Source: Haladaptatus sp. QDMS2 (GTDB lineage Archaea > Halobacteriota > Halobacteria > Halobacteriales > Halococcaceae). Taken from it: a DNA stretch of 64,000 bases. Of the stretch, positions 44,570-52,900 are shown one piece after another; the stretch's first letter is position 1; each line of letters starts with the position of its first letter. The position numbers and the translations under genes were made by a program. The notes under the pieces were generated by a model that saw nothing but the letters and a program-made list of their open reading frames with translations, searched no databases and was not told the DNA's origin. The stretch spans positions 558,001 to 622,000 of the forward strand of contig NZ_CP119791.1 in the NCBI RefSeq assembly GCF_029338295.1. Direction: 5' to 3'.

Positions 44570-44661
44570 AGACGGCTGGAACTTCGATTGTTTCTTGGTA
44601 GATTTGAACCTCGGTCGCTAGTGCTCCCAAATTCAATCTGAGTTGAGTGCCATCAGAAAGT

Positions 44662-44719
44662 AGTAGGTTCGAGCAGATGTTGAACCACGGTCGCTCGCTC
44701 TGCTCGCTCCCTGGTTCAA
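44662..44719 (-). repeat. Degraded tRNA-Val 3'-end echo and module
   Basis: Read on the minus strand, GCTCCCTG (44706-44713, i.e. CAGGGAGC) and 44682-44694 (GCGACCGTGGTTC) form the shared module, flanked by the inverted repeat TTGAACCA/TGGTTCAA (44680-44687, 44712-44719). The segment 44662-44685 matches the tRNA-Val 3' end plus flank (44793-44815) at all but two positions and one inserted base. Confidence 0.75.
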
Positions 44720-44742
44720 ACTGCCCTCACGTCAAAACGTCA

Positions 44743-44785
44743 CTCAGCGCAGCCGACTCGCTGTGCTCGTCGGATTTGCGCTGAG
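44743..44785. repeat. Nested hairpin directly downstream of tRNA-Val
   Basis: Outer arms CTCAGCGCA (44743-44751) and TGCGCTGAG (44777-44785) enclose inner arms CCGAC (44753-44757) and GTCGG (44769-44773). CACTCA/TGAGTG lie further outside (44741-44746, 44791-44796), reaching the tRNA 3' end. It may affect 3' processing or termination of the tRNA transcript. Confidence 0.65.
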
Positions 44786-44794
44786 ATAAGTGAG

Positions 44795-44869
44795 TGGGTT
44801 CGGGCAGATTTGAACTGCCGATCTCCTCCATGTCAAGGAGGTGTCATAACCAGCCTAGACCACGAACCC
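44795..44869 (-). tRNA. tRNA-Val (anticodon GAC)
   Basis: A 75-base cloverleaf on the minus strand: acceptor GGGTTCG/CGAACCC with discriminator A, D arm GTC-TAGGCTGGTTAT-GAC, anticodon arm CCTCC-TTGACAT-GGAGG with anticodon GAC, and T arm GGCAG-TTCAAAT-CTGCC. No intron and no encoded CCA. It lies in the 566-base gap between the small membrane gene and trpD. Confidence 0.97.
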
Positions 44870-45087
44870 TTGCTGGTGTGCTTCCAACTGCATTCCTTCG
44901 TAACCCGCCGGGGTAATTGAAGGTTTCGAATCGGGAGCGAATACACCGCCGCCGGAGTGCGTTTTTCTCCTACCATTCCTCGAACCACGACGAATCACGA
45001 TTCTCCCGCCTCGAAGACACAATTCTCGCCAGCGATGCGCACACGCCTCACCAGTGCCATCGACGACACGGCGACACGCTTAAGTTG

Positions 45088-45127
45088 ATGTACGAATTTG
45101 TACATTGTAAGACAAAGAAGTACATTG
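45088..45127 (+). promoter_or_regulatory. TRP-box-like operator before trpD
   Basis: ATGTAC-GAATTT-GTACAT (45088-45105) is an inverted repeat containing TGTACA (45099-45104). GTACATTG occurs at 45100-45107 and again at 45120-45127, exactly 20 bases apart. TGTACA is the known TRP box of the archaeal repressor TrpY. The elements sit 9-48 bases before the trpD ATG, just after a TTAAG box (45080-45084), where a repressor would block initiation. Confidence 0.6.
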
Positions 45128-45135
45128 GTGATACA

Positions 45136-46146
45136 ATGAGGGAATTTATCGAGCGTGTGACGGAGGGCGAGGACTTGACCATCGAACAGGCCAGAGAAGC
45201 GGCGACGCGCATCTTCGACGGCGCGACGGAGGCGCAGATGGGGGCGCTGCTCACCGCGCTCCGGGCCAAGGGCGAGACGGAGGACGAGATCGCGGGCTTC
45301 GCACAGGGCATGCGAGAGGCCGCACTCACCATCGAACCGGCACGAAACGGCAAGCCGCTCGTGGACACCTGTGGGACCGGCGGCGACGACTACGACACCA
45401 TCAACGTCTCCACGACGAGTGCCGTCGTGGCCTCGGGCGCGGGCGTCGCCATCGCGAAACACGGCAACTACTCCGTCTCCTCGTCGTCGGGGAGTGCGGA
45501 CGTGCTCGAAACGCTCGGCGTGAACGTGAAGGCAGACCCCGCGGACGTGGAGGCGGCCATCGAACGCGACGGCATCGGCTTCATGCTCGCGCAGGTGTTC
45601 CACCCGGCGATGAAGGCCGTCATCGGCCCACGCCGCGAACTCGGCATCCGGACCATCTTCAACGTCCTCGGACCGCTCACCAACCCTGCCGGGGCCGACG
45701 CACAGGTCATCGGCGTCTACGACCCCGACCTCGTACCCGTCATCGCCCGCGCTCTCTCGCACATGGACGTCGAACGCGCACTCGTCGTCCACGGCGCTGG
45801 TCTCGACGAAATCGCCATCCACGACGAGACAGTCGTCGCGGAGGTCACGGGCGAGGACATCGAGGAGTACACCATCACGCCCGCCGACCTCGGCCTCGAG
45901 GCACACCCAATCGAAGCCGTCGCCGGGAGCACGCCCGAAGCCAACGCCCGCGACCTCGAGGGCATCGTCGCAGGCGAGGTTACGGGCGCGAAACGTGACA
46001 TCATCCTCGCGAACGCTGGCGCGGCAATCTACATCTCCGGGGAGGCCACGTCGCTCGAAGCCGGCGTCGACCGCGCACGCGAGGCCATCGACTCCGGTGC
46101 CGCGCTGGAAAAACTGAACAAACTCCGCCAGACTGTGGTGGCATGA
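45136..46146 (+). CDS. trpD: Anthranilate phosphoribosyltransferase
   Basis: A 336-residue enzyme joining anthranilate and PRPP in tryptophan synthesis. Start MREFIERVTEGEDLTIEQAR at 45136. The PRPP loop DTCGTGGDDYDTINVS and the KHGNYSVSSSSGSADVLE region are intact. It is the first gene of trpDFEG and overlaps trpF by four bases. The longer upstream frame would include the operator-like repeats and is rejected. Confidence 0.96.
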   Translation: MREFIERVTEGEDLTIEQAREAATRIFDGATEAQMGALLTALRAKGETEDEIAGFAQGMREAALTIEPARNGKPLVDTCGTGGDDYDTINVSTTSAVVASGAGVAIAKHGNYSVSSSSGSADVLETLGVNVKADPADVEAAIERDGIGFMLAQVFHPAMKAVIGPRRELGIRTIFNVLGPLTNPAGADAQVIGVYDPDLVPVIARALSHMDVERALVVHGAGLDEIAIHDETVVAEVTGEDIEEYTITPADLGLEAHPIEAVAGSTPEANARDLEGIVAGEVTGAKRDIILANAGAAIYISGEATSLEAGVDRAREAIDSGAALEKLNKLRQTVVA

Positions 46147-46784
46147 CGCGGGTGAAAATCTGCGGACTCACGACAGAAGACGACCTGCAGGCCGCAGTTA
46201 CGGCGGGTGCGGACGCCGTCGGCTTCATCTGTGACGTCCCAGTCGAGACACCTCGCGAAGTCGACCCGCACGAAGCAGCAACGCTCGCCCAGGCGACGCC
46301 GCCGTTCGTCACCAGCGTGCTCGTCACCATGCCGGAATCCGTCGACCGGGTTTGTTCCCTCGTCGCCCGGGTCGAACCGGACGCGGTCCAACTCCACACG
46401 ACACTCACTCCCGACGAAGTGGGCGAAATCAGTCGCCGGACGAACGTCACCGTCGTCCAGCGCGTAGAGGCGGACGACGCCCGCGTACCGAAGTACGCTG
46501 CCGTCGCGGACGCGCTCCTCGTCGATTCCGTCGACGAGCAGGGCGCGGGCGGTACGGGAACCACCGCAGACTGGTCACAGACCGCTGGCCTCGTCGCGTC
46601 TATCGACGCACCGGTCGTCCTCGCAGGTGGCCTCACGCCCGAGAACGTCGCGACGGCCATTGACCAGGTCAGCCCGTTCGCCGTCGATGTCGCGAGCGGC
46701 GTCGAGACGAGACCGGGCCACAAGGACCACGAGAAATTACACGCCTTTGTCCGCGCCACCCACCGGCAGGTGATGGTTCGGTGA
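46143..46784 (+). CDS. trpF: Phosphoribosylanthranilate isomerase
   Basis: A 213-residue TIM-barrel enzyme for the third step of tryptophan synthesis. The start MTRVKICGLTTEDDLQAAV carries the catalytic Cys in KICGLT; the phosphate-binding end is VVLAGGLTPENVATAI and FAVDVASGVETRPGHKD, with the general acid Asp in DVASGVE. Overlaps of four bases at both ends mark tight coupling. Confidence 0.95.
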   Translation: MTRVKICGLTTEDDLQAAVTAGADAVGFICDVPVETPREVDPHEAATLAQATPPFVTSVLVTMPESVDRVCSLVARVEPDAVQLHTTLTPDEVGEISRRTNVTVVQRVEADDARVPKYAAVADALLVDSVDEQGAGGTGTTADWSQTAGLVASIDAPVVLAGGLTPENVATAIDQVSPFAVDVASGVETRPGHKDHEKLHAFVRATHRQVMVR

Positions 46785-48334
46785 CGACCCGTTCGCTCAC
46801 GCGCGATGCATTCGTCGCGCTCGCAGCAGAGGAGCGCCCTGCGGTTGTGCGACTCGCCGTCGAACTGGACGCGAACATCGACCCGCTCGCTGCGCACGCG
46901 GAACTCGCAGAGGGCGACTACTCGTTCCTCCTCGAAAGCGCAGAGAAGGTCGCCTCGAGCGACCCAGCCGGCGCGTTTTCCCCAGACACCGACGACCGCC
47001 ACGCCCGCTACTCCTTCGTGGGCTACGACCCAGACGGTGTCGTGACGATTTCGCCAAACGAAGCTACGACAGAAGGGTTCGACGGCGCACTTGCCTCGCT
47101 CTCGCCGCCGGGTGAGGGAGACGTCCTCGACACACTATGTGAAACGCTCCCTGACCTCCCGCTTCGCGGCTTCGAGGCCGCTGGCCGCCAGCACCTTCAG
47201 GGCGGGTTGGTCGGGTTCATCTCGTACGATGCGGTGTACGACCTCTGGCTGGACGAAGTGGGCGTCGAACGACCCGCGTGCCCACTGCCGGACGCACAGT
47301 TCGTTCTCTCTACGAAGACGGTCGTCTTCGACCACGCAGAGGAGTCGATTTCGCTGGTGTTCACGCCGGTCGTCACTCCGGACACCGACGCTGGAGACCT
47401 CTACGACGACCTCGTCGCGGAGGCGGCCCGCGTCGAATCCCGCCTGCAAGCGGCGGACGCCGTCTCCCTTGGTCGGTTCACCCGCGAAGACGAACACGCA
47501 GACCCACGCGACGAGTACGAGGCGGCCGTCGACCGGGCGAAAGAACACGTCCTCGACGGCGACATCTATCAGGGCGTCATCTCCCGAAAGCGCGAACTCA
47601 CGGGCGACGTGGACCCGAAGGCGCTCTACGCCGCGCTTCGAGAGGTCAACCCTTCGCCCTACATGTACCTCCTGCGTGCGGGCGACCTGAGCGTCGTCGG
47701 CGCGAGTCCGGAGACGCTCGTCTCTGTCAGCGGCGATACCGTCGTGAGCAACCCCATCGCGGGGACGTGCGGGCGCGGTGGGAGTCCCGGCGAGGACCGC
47801 CGACTAGCCGGCGAGATGCTCGCGGACGACAAGGAACGGGCGGAGCACACGATGCTCGTGGACCTCGCGCGAAACGACGTCCGCCGGGTGGCAGAACCCG
47901 GGTCCGTCCGGGTCGAGGAGTTCATGAACGTCCTCAAATATTCCCACGTCCAGCACATCGAGAGCACCGTCACGGGACGGTTGGCTCCCGAGTACGACGC
48001 CTTCGACGCGACGCGGGCGTCCTTCCCGGCGGGAACGCTCTCCGGTGCGCCCAAAGTCCGGGCGATGGAACTCATCCACGACCTCGAAGCCGGGCCGCGC
48101 GGCCTCTACGGCGGCGGCGTCGGCTACTACTCGTGGACGGGAGACGCGGACTTCGCCATCGTCATTCGGACGGCGACCATCGACCACGGGGAGACAGACC
48201 GGGTGACGATTCAGGCTGGCGCTGGCATCGTCGCCGACTCGGACCCGGCGAGCGAGTACGAGGAGACAGAAAAGAAGATGGGCGGCGTCCTCGCCGCCAT
48301 CGAGCGGCTCGAACTGCCTGAGGTGACGCCATGA
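46781..48334 (+). CDS. trpE: Anthranilate synthase component I
   Basis: A 517-residue chorismate-using enzyme; GTG start overlapping trpF. The feedback-site region LLESAEK occurs near residue 47. The chorismate-binding core includes YQGVISRKRELTGDVD, NPIAGTCGRGGSPGEDRRL and the FPAGTLSGAPKVRAMELIHD block. It uses ammonia delivered by TrpG. Some relatives make aminodeoxychorismate, but operon context supports TrpE. Confidence 0.95.
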   Translation: MTTRSLTRDAFVALAAEERPAVVRLAVELDANIDPLAAHAELAEGDYSFLLESAEKVASSDPAGAFSPDTDDRHARYSFVGYDPDGVVTISPNEATTEGFDGALASLSPPGEGDVLDTLCETLPDLPLRGFEAAGRQHLQGGLVGFISYDAVYDLWLDEVGVERPACPLPDAQFVLSTKTVVFDHAEESISLVFTPVVTPDTDAGDLYDDLVAEAARVESRLQAADAVSLGRFTREDEHADPRDEYEAAVDRAKEHVLDGDIYQGVISRKRELTGDVDPKALYAALREVNPSPYMYLLRAGDLSVVGASPETLVSVSGDTVVSNPIAGTCGRGGSPGEDRRLAGEMLADDKERAEHTMLVDLARNDVRRVAEPGSVRVEEFMNVLKYSHVQHIESTVTGRLAPEYDAFDATRASFPAGTLSGAPKVRAMELIHDLEAGPRGLYGGGVGYYSWTGDADFAIVIRTATIDHGETDRVTIQAGAGIVADSDPASEYEETEKKMGGVLAAIERLELPEVTP

Positions 48335-48900
48335 CCGAGGTGCTGTTCGTCGATAACTTCGACTCGTTCACCTACAACCTCGTCGAGTACGTGAGCACGC
48401 ACGCGGAGACGACGGTCGTGAAGAATACAGTCTCTCTCGACGAAATTCGGGCCGCAGACCCGGACGCCCTGATTCTCAGTCCGGGGCCGGGGCACCCGAA
48501 AAACGAGCGTGACGTGGGGGTCACGCGAGCGGTGCTTCGGGAACTGAGCCCCGAGATTCCGACGCTCGGCGTCTGTCTGGGGCTCGAAGCCGCCGTCTAC
48601 GAGTACGGCGGGGAGATCGGTCGTGCGCCATTTCCCGTCCACGGGAAAGCCTCGGCCATCTCGCACGACGGGGCGGGGGTCTTTTCGGGGCTACCGCAGG
48701 GCTTTCGCGCCGGGCGCTATCACTCGCTCGTCGCGACTGCGGTGCCAGACTGTTTTACCGTGGCTGCGCGGTCGGACGACGACCTCGTGATGGGCGTCAG
48801 GCACACCGAGTATCCACTCGAGTGTGTGCAGTTTCATCCGGAAAGCGTGCTCACCGAACGGGGTCACGACGTCATCGAGAACTTTCTCGCGGGCGTTTAG
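48331..48900 (+). CDS. trpG: Anthranilate synthase component II (glutamine amidotransferase)
   Basis: A 189-residue class I amidotransferase that releases ammonia from glutamine for TrpE. Start MTEVLFVDNFDSFTYNLVEY, oxyanion loop LILSPGPGHP, nucleophile Cys in GVCLGLEA, and catalytic His/Glu in VQFHPESVLTERG. It ends the trpDFEG operon and overlaps a convergent small membrane gene by four bases. Confidence 0.95.
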   Translation: MTEVLFVDNFDSFTYNLVEYVSTHAETTVVKNTVSLDEIRAADPDALILSPGPGHPKNERDVGVTRAVLRELSPEIPTLGVCLGLEAAVYEYGGEIGRAPFPVHGKASAISHDGAGVFSGLPQGFRAGRYHSLVATAVPDCFTVAARSDDDLVMGVRHTEYPLECVQFHPESVLTERGHDVIENFLAGV

Positions 48901-49070
48901 AGGAAGACGCCGAGCACCCAGAGTATCGCCACCGCGCCGATGGCGAGCAGGAGAAGTTTCCAGGCGATGTGAAGGAGCACCCGACCCACGAGTACCATCG
49001 CTGCCAGTAACACGAGCGTCATGAGCAGCGCCGGCGGCGACGTGAGGCCTTCGAGCGCGAGTGGAATCAT
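48897..49070 (-). CDS. Small hydrophobic membrane protein
   Basis: A 57-residue protein starting MIPLALEGLTSPPALLMTLV with two adjacent hydrophobic helices and no loop motif. The start is chosen as the first ATG before the helix; an upstream extension gives an unlikely hydrophilic leader. Function unknown. It is convergent with trpG. Confidence 0.6.
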   Translation of the reverse strand: MIPLALEGLTSPPALLMTLVLLAAMVLVGRVLLHIAWKLLLLAIGAVAILWVLGVFL

Positions 49071-49401
49071 GATACGACCGGTATGAGATGGCGACGGATA
49101 ATCGTATGGGCTGAAAACCCCCCATCGTTTCTGCTGAACCATCCCCTCACTCTGCCGATTATTCGCGAAATGATTCACTTTCACCCCGGTCTGGTGAGGG
49201 TTATTAGTGTCACACGCGTACCTACAAGTGGAGCCAAAATCAGCAACATCTCCCGCAATGGAGGTGTGAAATAAACAGCTGAGTTACAACTTCCCAATTG
49301 CCCTGAAAATCGCGAATGCCAAAGGGTTATTTGGGTGGACTCAGTACAAAATCGCCGTTACAAATGTCGCGTATGATGCCACACTTTGAAAGTCGTATCG
49401 C
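49071..49401. other. Intergenic region between small membrane gene and nrdJ
   Basis: About 330 bases with mixed A/T-rich tracts (GAATGCCAAAGGGTTATTTGG near 49313-49333, given here as a landmark of two adjoining pieces). I see no gene, tRNA or long repeat. Promoters for both flanking genes must lie here. Confidence 0.5.
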
Positions 49402-49422
49402 CCGACAGAGTGCCTCTGTCGG
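49402..49422. promoter_or_regulatory. Perfect 21-base palindrome in the nrdJ leader
   Basis: CCGACAGAG-TGC-CTCTGTCGG lies 15 bases before the nrdJ ATG and overlaps an alternative TTG. The nine-base arms are perfect. It may be an operator or an RNA hairpin that governs translation. It does not resemble the AT-rich bacterial NrdR box. Confidence 0.55.
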
Positions 49423-49437
49423 TTGTCGAGGGGAGTT

Positions 49438-52400
49438 ATGAGCCGCGCAAACCTCTCCGCCGACGAGATTACCCTGCCACGAAAACGAACCGATGGTGAG
49501 ACGCTCGCAGACCGGATGACCGCGAATGCGTACAACAACATCTTGCCTGCTCGATACCTTCGCAAGGACGCAAACGGGGACCTCATTGAGACCCAGGAGG
49601 ACCTGTTCGTCCGCGTCGCGAAGAACATCGCACTCGCAGAAGCCGTCTACGAGGCCGAAAACCGCGGAATCGAACTCACCGCCCGCCCCGAGCAGCTGAA
49701 GCCCCGCCACCCCCGCCGCGACGAGCTCGCCGCGGAAGTGTTCGGTGACGGGACAAAAGCCACGGACGACGTAACGGTCGTCCTCACCGAGCGCAACGTC
49801 AACAAGTTCGACTACGATACCATCGTCCCGGAACTCCCTGCAGAAATCAAGGAGACGGTCGAATCCGTCCGCACCGAGTTCCAGGACCTGATGGAGGGGC
49901 TCAATTTCATCCCGAACTCGCCGACACTGATGAACGCGGGCGACGAACTCCAGCAACTCTCTGCCTGTTTCGTCGATTCGCCCGCAGACGACCTCACGGA
50001 CATCCACAAGACGGCCATGGAGGCCGCAGAAGTGTTCCAGTCTGGCGGCGGCATGGGGTACGCCTTCTGGCAACTCCGCCCGTACGGTGACGCAGTCGGT
50101 TCGACCGGCGGCATCGCCTCCGGTCCGATCACGTTCATGCGGACGTTCGACCAGATGTGCGAGACCATCGCGCAGGGTGGGACGCGCCGTGGCGCACAGA
50201 TGGGCGTCATGCGCGTCAGTCACCCGGACGTCATCGAATTTCTCCACGCGAAGAACAAGGACGTCTCGCTCGCGGTCACGCTCCGTCTCAACGACCCAGA
50301 CGACTACACGTACACGAGCTTCAACGAGGCGCTCGAAGAAGCTCGCACCCTCATCGACGAGGAAGGGCGGGTGCCAAAGCACCTGCGCAACGCCGTCGAG
50401 GGCCATCTTTCTAATTTCAACATCTCGGTGGGCATCACCGACGACTTCATGGACGCACTCTACAACGAGGAGGAGTTCGTCTTCACCAACCCACGCACCG
50501 AACAGCCACACATCGCCACGAAAGAGACCAAGGAGATGTACGACCGCTACGGTCTCGGTCACTACGTCACCCCTGGCGAGGAACTCAAGATTCCGGCCGT
50601 CGAAATCTGGGACCACATCATCGACGGGTCGTGGGAGAACGGCGAACCCGGCGTCATCTACTTAGAGCGCGTCAACAAGGAGCACTCCTTCGACGTCGAG
50701 AAACACCCAGACCACCGCATCCTCGCGACGAATCCATGCGGCGAACAGCCGCTCGAAGAATACGAGGCGTGTAACCTCGGCCACATCAATCTCTCTACCA
50801 TCGCCGACCTCGACGCGCCCGACTGGCGCGTCTGGTACGACGAGCACGGCGAGAACTACGGCTCGACCGAGGAGGCCATGCAGGCGTTCCTCGCCGACGC
50901 CATCGACTGGGACGAGTTCGACCACCGCATCGAGTGGGGGACGCGCTTCCTCGAAAACGTCGTCACCATGTCCGACTTCCCGGTGCCGAAAATCGAAGAG
51001 AAGGTCCGCAACATGCGGAAAATCGGCCTCGGCGTCATGGGTCTCGCCCAACTCTACATCCAGCTTGGCATCCGCTACGGCTCTGAGGAGGGCAACGAAC
51101 TCGTCCGCCAGCTCATGATGCACATCAACCACGGCTCGAAGTGGGCCTCCCACGAACTCGCGGAAGACCGCGGGTCGTTCAACGACTGGGGAGATTCGAA
51201 GTACGCGAACCCGACCGAGTACCGCGACTGGTTCGAACACCACACCGGCCTCTCGGCCGACGAGTGGGCAGACGGCTTCTCAATTCGCAACCACAACACG
51301 ACGACAGTCGCCCCGACCGGGACGACATCCATGGTCGGCAACACGACCGGAGGCATCGAGCCAATCTACAACGTCGCCTACTTCAAGAACGTCTCCGACG
51401 ACGTGCAGGGCGACGAGATGCTCGTCGAGTTCGACGACTACTTCCTGCGCGTTTTGGAGGCAAACGACATCGACGCCGAGGCCGTACAGGAGGAAGCAGT
51501 CGAGCAGATGCAAAGCAACACCTTCGAGGGCGTCACGTCGCTCTCGACGGTCCCTGACGCGATTGGCGAACTGTTCGTCGTCACCGCAGACCTCACCGGC
51601 CTCGAACACGCAGGCGTCCAGTGTGCCGCACAGGCTGGCGTGGACTCGGCGATTTCGAAGACCTGCAACTTCCCGAACTCCGCGAGCAAGGAAGACATGG
51701 ACGAGGTGTACCGCTACATCTACGACAACGGCGGGAAGGGCGTCACCGTCTACCGCGACGGCACCCGCAGCAAGCAGGTGCTCACGACGCGGGCGAAGAA
51801 CGCAGACTTCGCCGACGACGACGAGGCCGCAGAAGCCATCGTCGAGCAGATTACGGAGGTCTTCGGGTCGATGGAGGAGTTCTTAGACCACGAGGAGGTC
51901 AAAGCCGCACTCGACGCGCAACTCGACTCCGTCGCCGCCTCGGCCGCGAAGGGCAATCTCTACGCCGAGAAGCGCCCGCGCCCGGACGTCCTCTACGGCG
52001 TCACCCAGCGCATTTCGACCGGCTACGGCAAACTGTACGTCAACATCAACGAGGACGAACAGGGCCGACCGTTCGAACTGTTCGCGAACATCGGCAACTC
52101 TGGCGGGTTCACCGCGAGCTTCACCGAGTCGCTCGCGAAGACCGTCTCCACCGCCCTGCGTTCGGGCGTCGACCCAGAAGAGATTGCTGGCGAACTGAAA
52201 GGCATCCGCTCGCCGAAAATCGCCTGGGACAAGGGCGAACAGATTCAGTCCATCCCGGACGCCATCGGCACCGCGATGCGCCGGTATCTGGACGGCGAAA
52301 TCGACAAGACCTACCCACAGCAGCGCAACCTCGCCGAGATTGCAAAAGAGAGCGCGCCACAAGCCGACGACACGGAGACCGACGGTGGCGCAGCCGCGAA

Positions 52401-52539
52401 GCCAGCCGACGACGACGCGACGCAGTCGCTCATCGACGCCGGCGAGAGTCCGGAGTGTCCCGACTGTGGCTCGATGACGCTCTACTTCTCTGAAGGCTGC
52501 AAGACCTGCGAATCCTGTGGCTGGTCCGAGTGCAGTTAA
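49438..52539 (+). CDS. nrdJ: Adenosylcobalamin-dependent ribonucleotide reductase (class II)
   Basis: A 1033-residue enzyme making deoxyribonucleotides. The catalytic barrel is recognised from SACFVDSPAD, the NPCGEQPLEEYEACNLGHIN block and the substrate-phosphate loop APTGTTSMVGNTTGG. A TSCPD-type region follows (about 820-930), and the C-terminus bears CPDCGSM and CKTCESCGW pairs, the redox/zinc tail. Classed as B12-dependent because no small subunit gene adjoins it and the length fits. A TTG at 49423 is an alternative start. Confidence 0.94.
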   Translation: MSRANLSADEITLPRKRTDGETLADRMTANAYNNILPARYLRKDANGDLIETQEDLFVRVAKNIALAEAVYEAENRGIELTARPEQLKPRHPRRDELAAEVFGDGTKATDDVTVVLTERNVNKFDYDTIVPELPAEIKETVESVRTEFQDLMEGLNFIPNSPTLMNAGDELQQLSACFVDSPADDLTDIHKTAMEAAEVFQSGGGMGYAFWQLRPYGDAVGSTGGIASGPITFMRTFDQMCETIAQGGTRRGAQMGVMRVSHPDVIEFLHAKNKDVSLAVTLRLNDPDDYTYTSFNEALEEARTLIDEEGRVPKHLRNAVEGHLSNFNISVGITDDFMDALYNEEEFVFTNPRTEQPHIATKETKEMYDRYGLGHYVTPGEELKIPAVEIWDHIIDGSWENGEPGVIYLERVNKEHSFDVEKHPDHRILATNPCGEQPLEEYEACNLGHINLSTIADLDAPDWRVWYDEHGENYGSTEEAMQAFLADAIDWDEFDHRIEWGTRFLENVVTMSDFPVPKIEEKVRNMRKIGLGVMGLAQLYIQLGIRYGSEEGNELVRQLMMHINHGSKWASHELAEDRGSFNDWGDSKYANPTEYRDWFEHHTGLSADEWADGFSIRNHNTTTVAPTGTTSMVGNTTGGIEPIYNVAYFKNVSDDVQGDEMLVEFDDYFLRVLEANDIDAEAVQEEAVEQMQSNTFEGVTSLSTVPDAIGELFVVTADLTGLEHAGVQCAAQAGVDSAISKTCNFPNSASKEDMDEVYRYIYDNGGKGVTVYRDGTRSKQVLTTRAKNADFADDDEAAEAIVEQITEVFGSMEEFLDHEEVKAALDAQLDSVAASAAKGNLYAEKRPRPDVLYGVTQRISTGYGKLYVNINEDEQGRPFELFANIGNSGGFTASFTESLAKTVSTALRSGVDPEEIAGELKGIRSPKIAWDKGEQIQSIPDAIGTAMRRYLDGEIDKTYPQQRNLAEIAKESAPQADDTETDGGAAAKPADDDATQSLIDAGESPECPDCGSMTLYFSEGCKTCESCGWSECS

Positions 52540-52832
52540 GCGAACCATAGCGGAACGCGACTTCTCCGATTTTTCTCACGCCGTGACTGGCAAGGCGTGG
52601 CCTGCTATCGTTAAGCGGCAACCAGAATGACGGTCGGAAACGCGGATTCTCGATTGTTTACAACCGCTCTACCGACGAAATTTGAATGTTGTCAATAGGT
52701 CTAACAGAGTCCATGTGCGTCACTCCAGAGCGGTCTGATTCGAAACGGTGGGCGAGATTAGTTGTTCTGCCGAAATTTAGTGTTGCTGTGACCGACTAAC
52801 TGACTGGCCGGTCCGGTCAAACCCGCCGAGTG
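52540..52832. other. Intergenic region downstream of nrdJ
   Basis: About 290 bases without a convincing gene. It is less GC-rich than the genes on either side. I see no tRNA, hairpin array or insertion sequence in it. A T-rich stretch (GATTTTTCTC) just after nrdJ may terminate its transcript. Confidence 0.5.
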
Positions 52833-52851
52833 ATAGTGTTTCCGACACTAT
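52833..52851. promoter_or_regulatory. Palindrome before the deacetylase lipoprotein gene
   Basis: ATAGTGT-TTCCG-ACACTAT has seven-base perfect arms and lies about 50 bases before the ATG at 52901, just upstream of an A/T-rich TATTAGTTAGTAA stretch. It fits an operator next to a core promoter. Confidence 0.4.
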
Positions 52852-52900
52852 TAGTTAGTAATCCAACAAGTTTTTACAGTTGGCTCTTTGACATCGGTTC

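Noticed and set aside
47278-48321. A long plus-strand frame of 347 residues inside trpE
   Set aside because: Arg/Gly/Pro-rich composition typical of a +1 shadow; trpE in the other frame has all its catalytic blocks.
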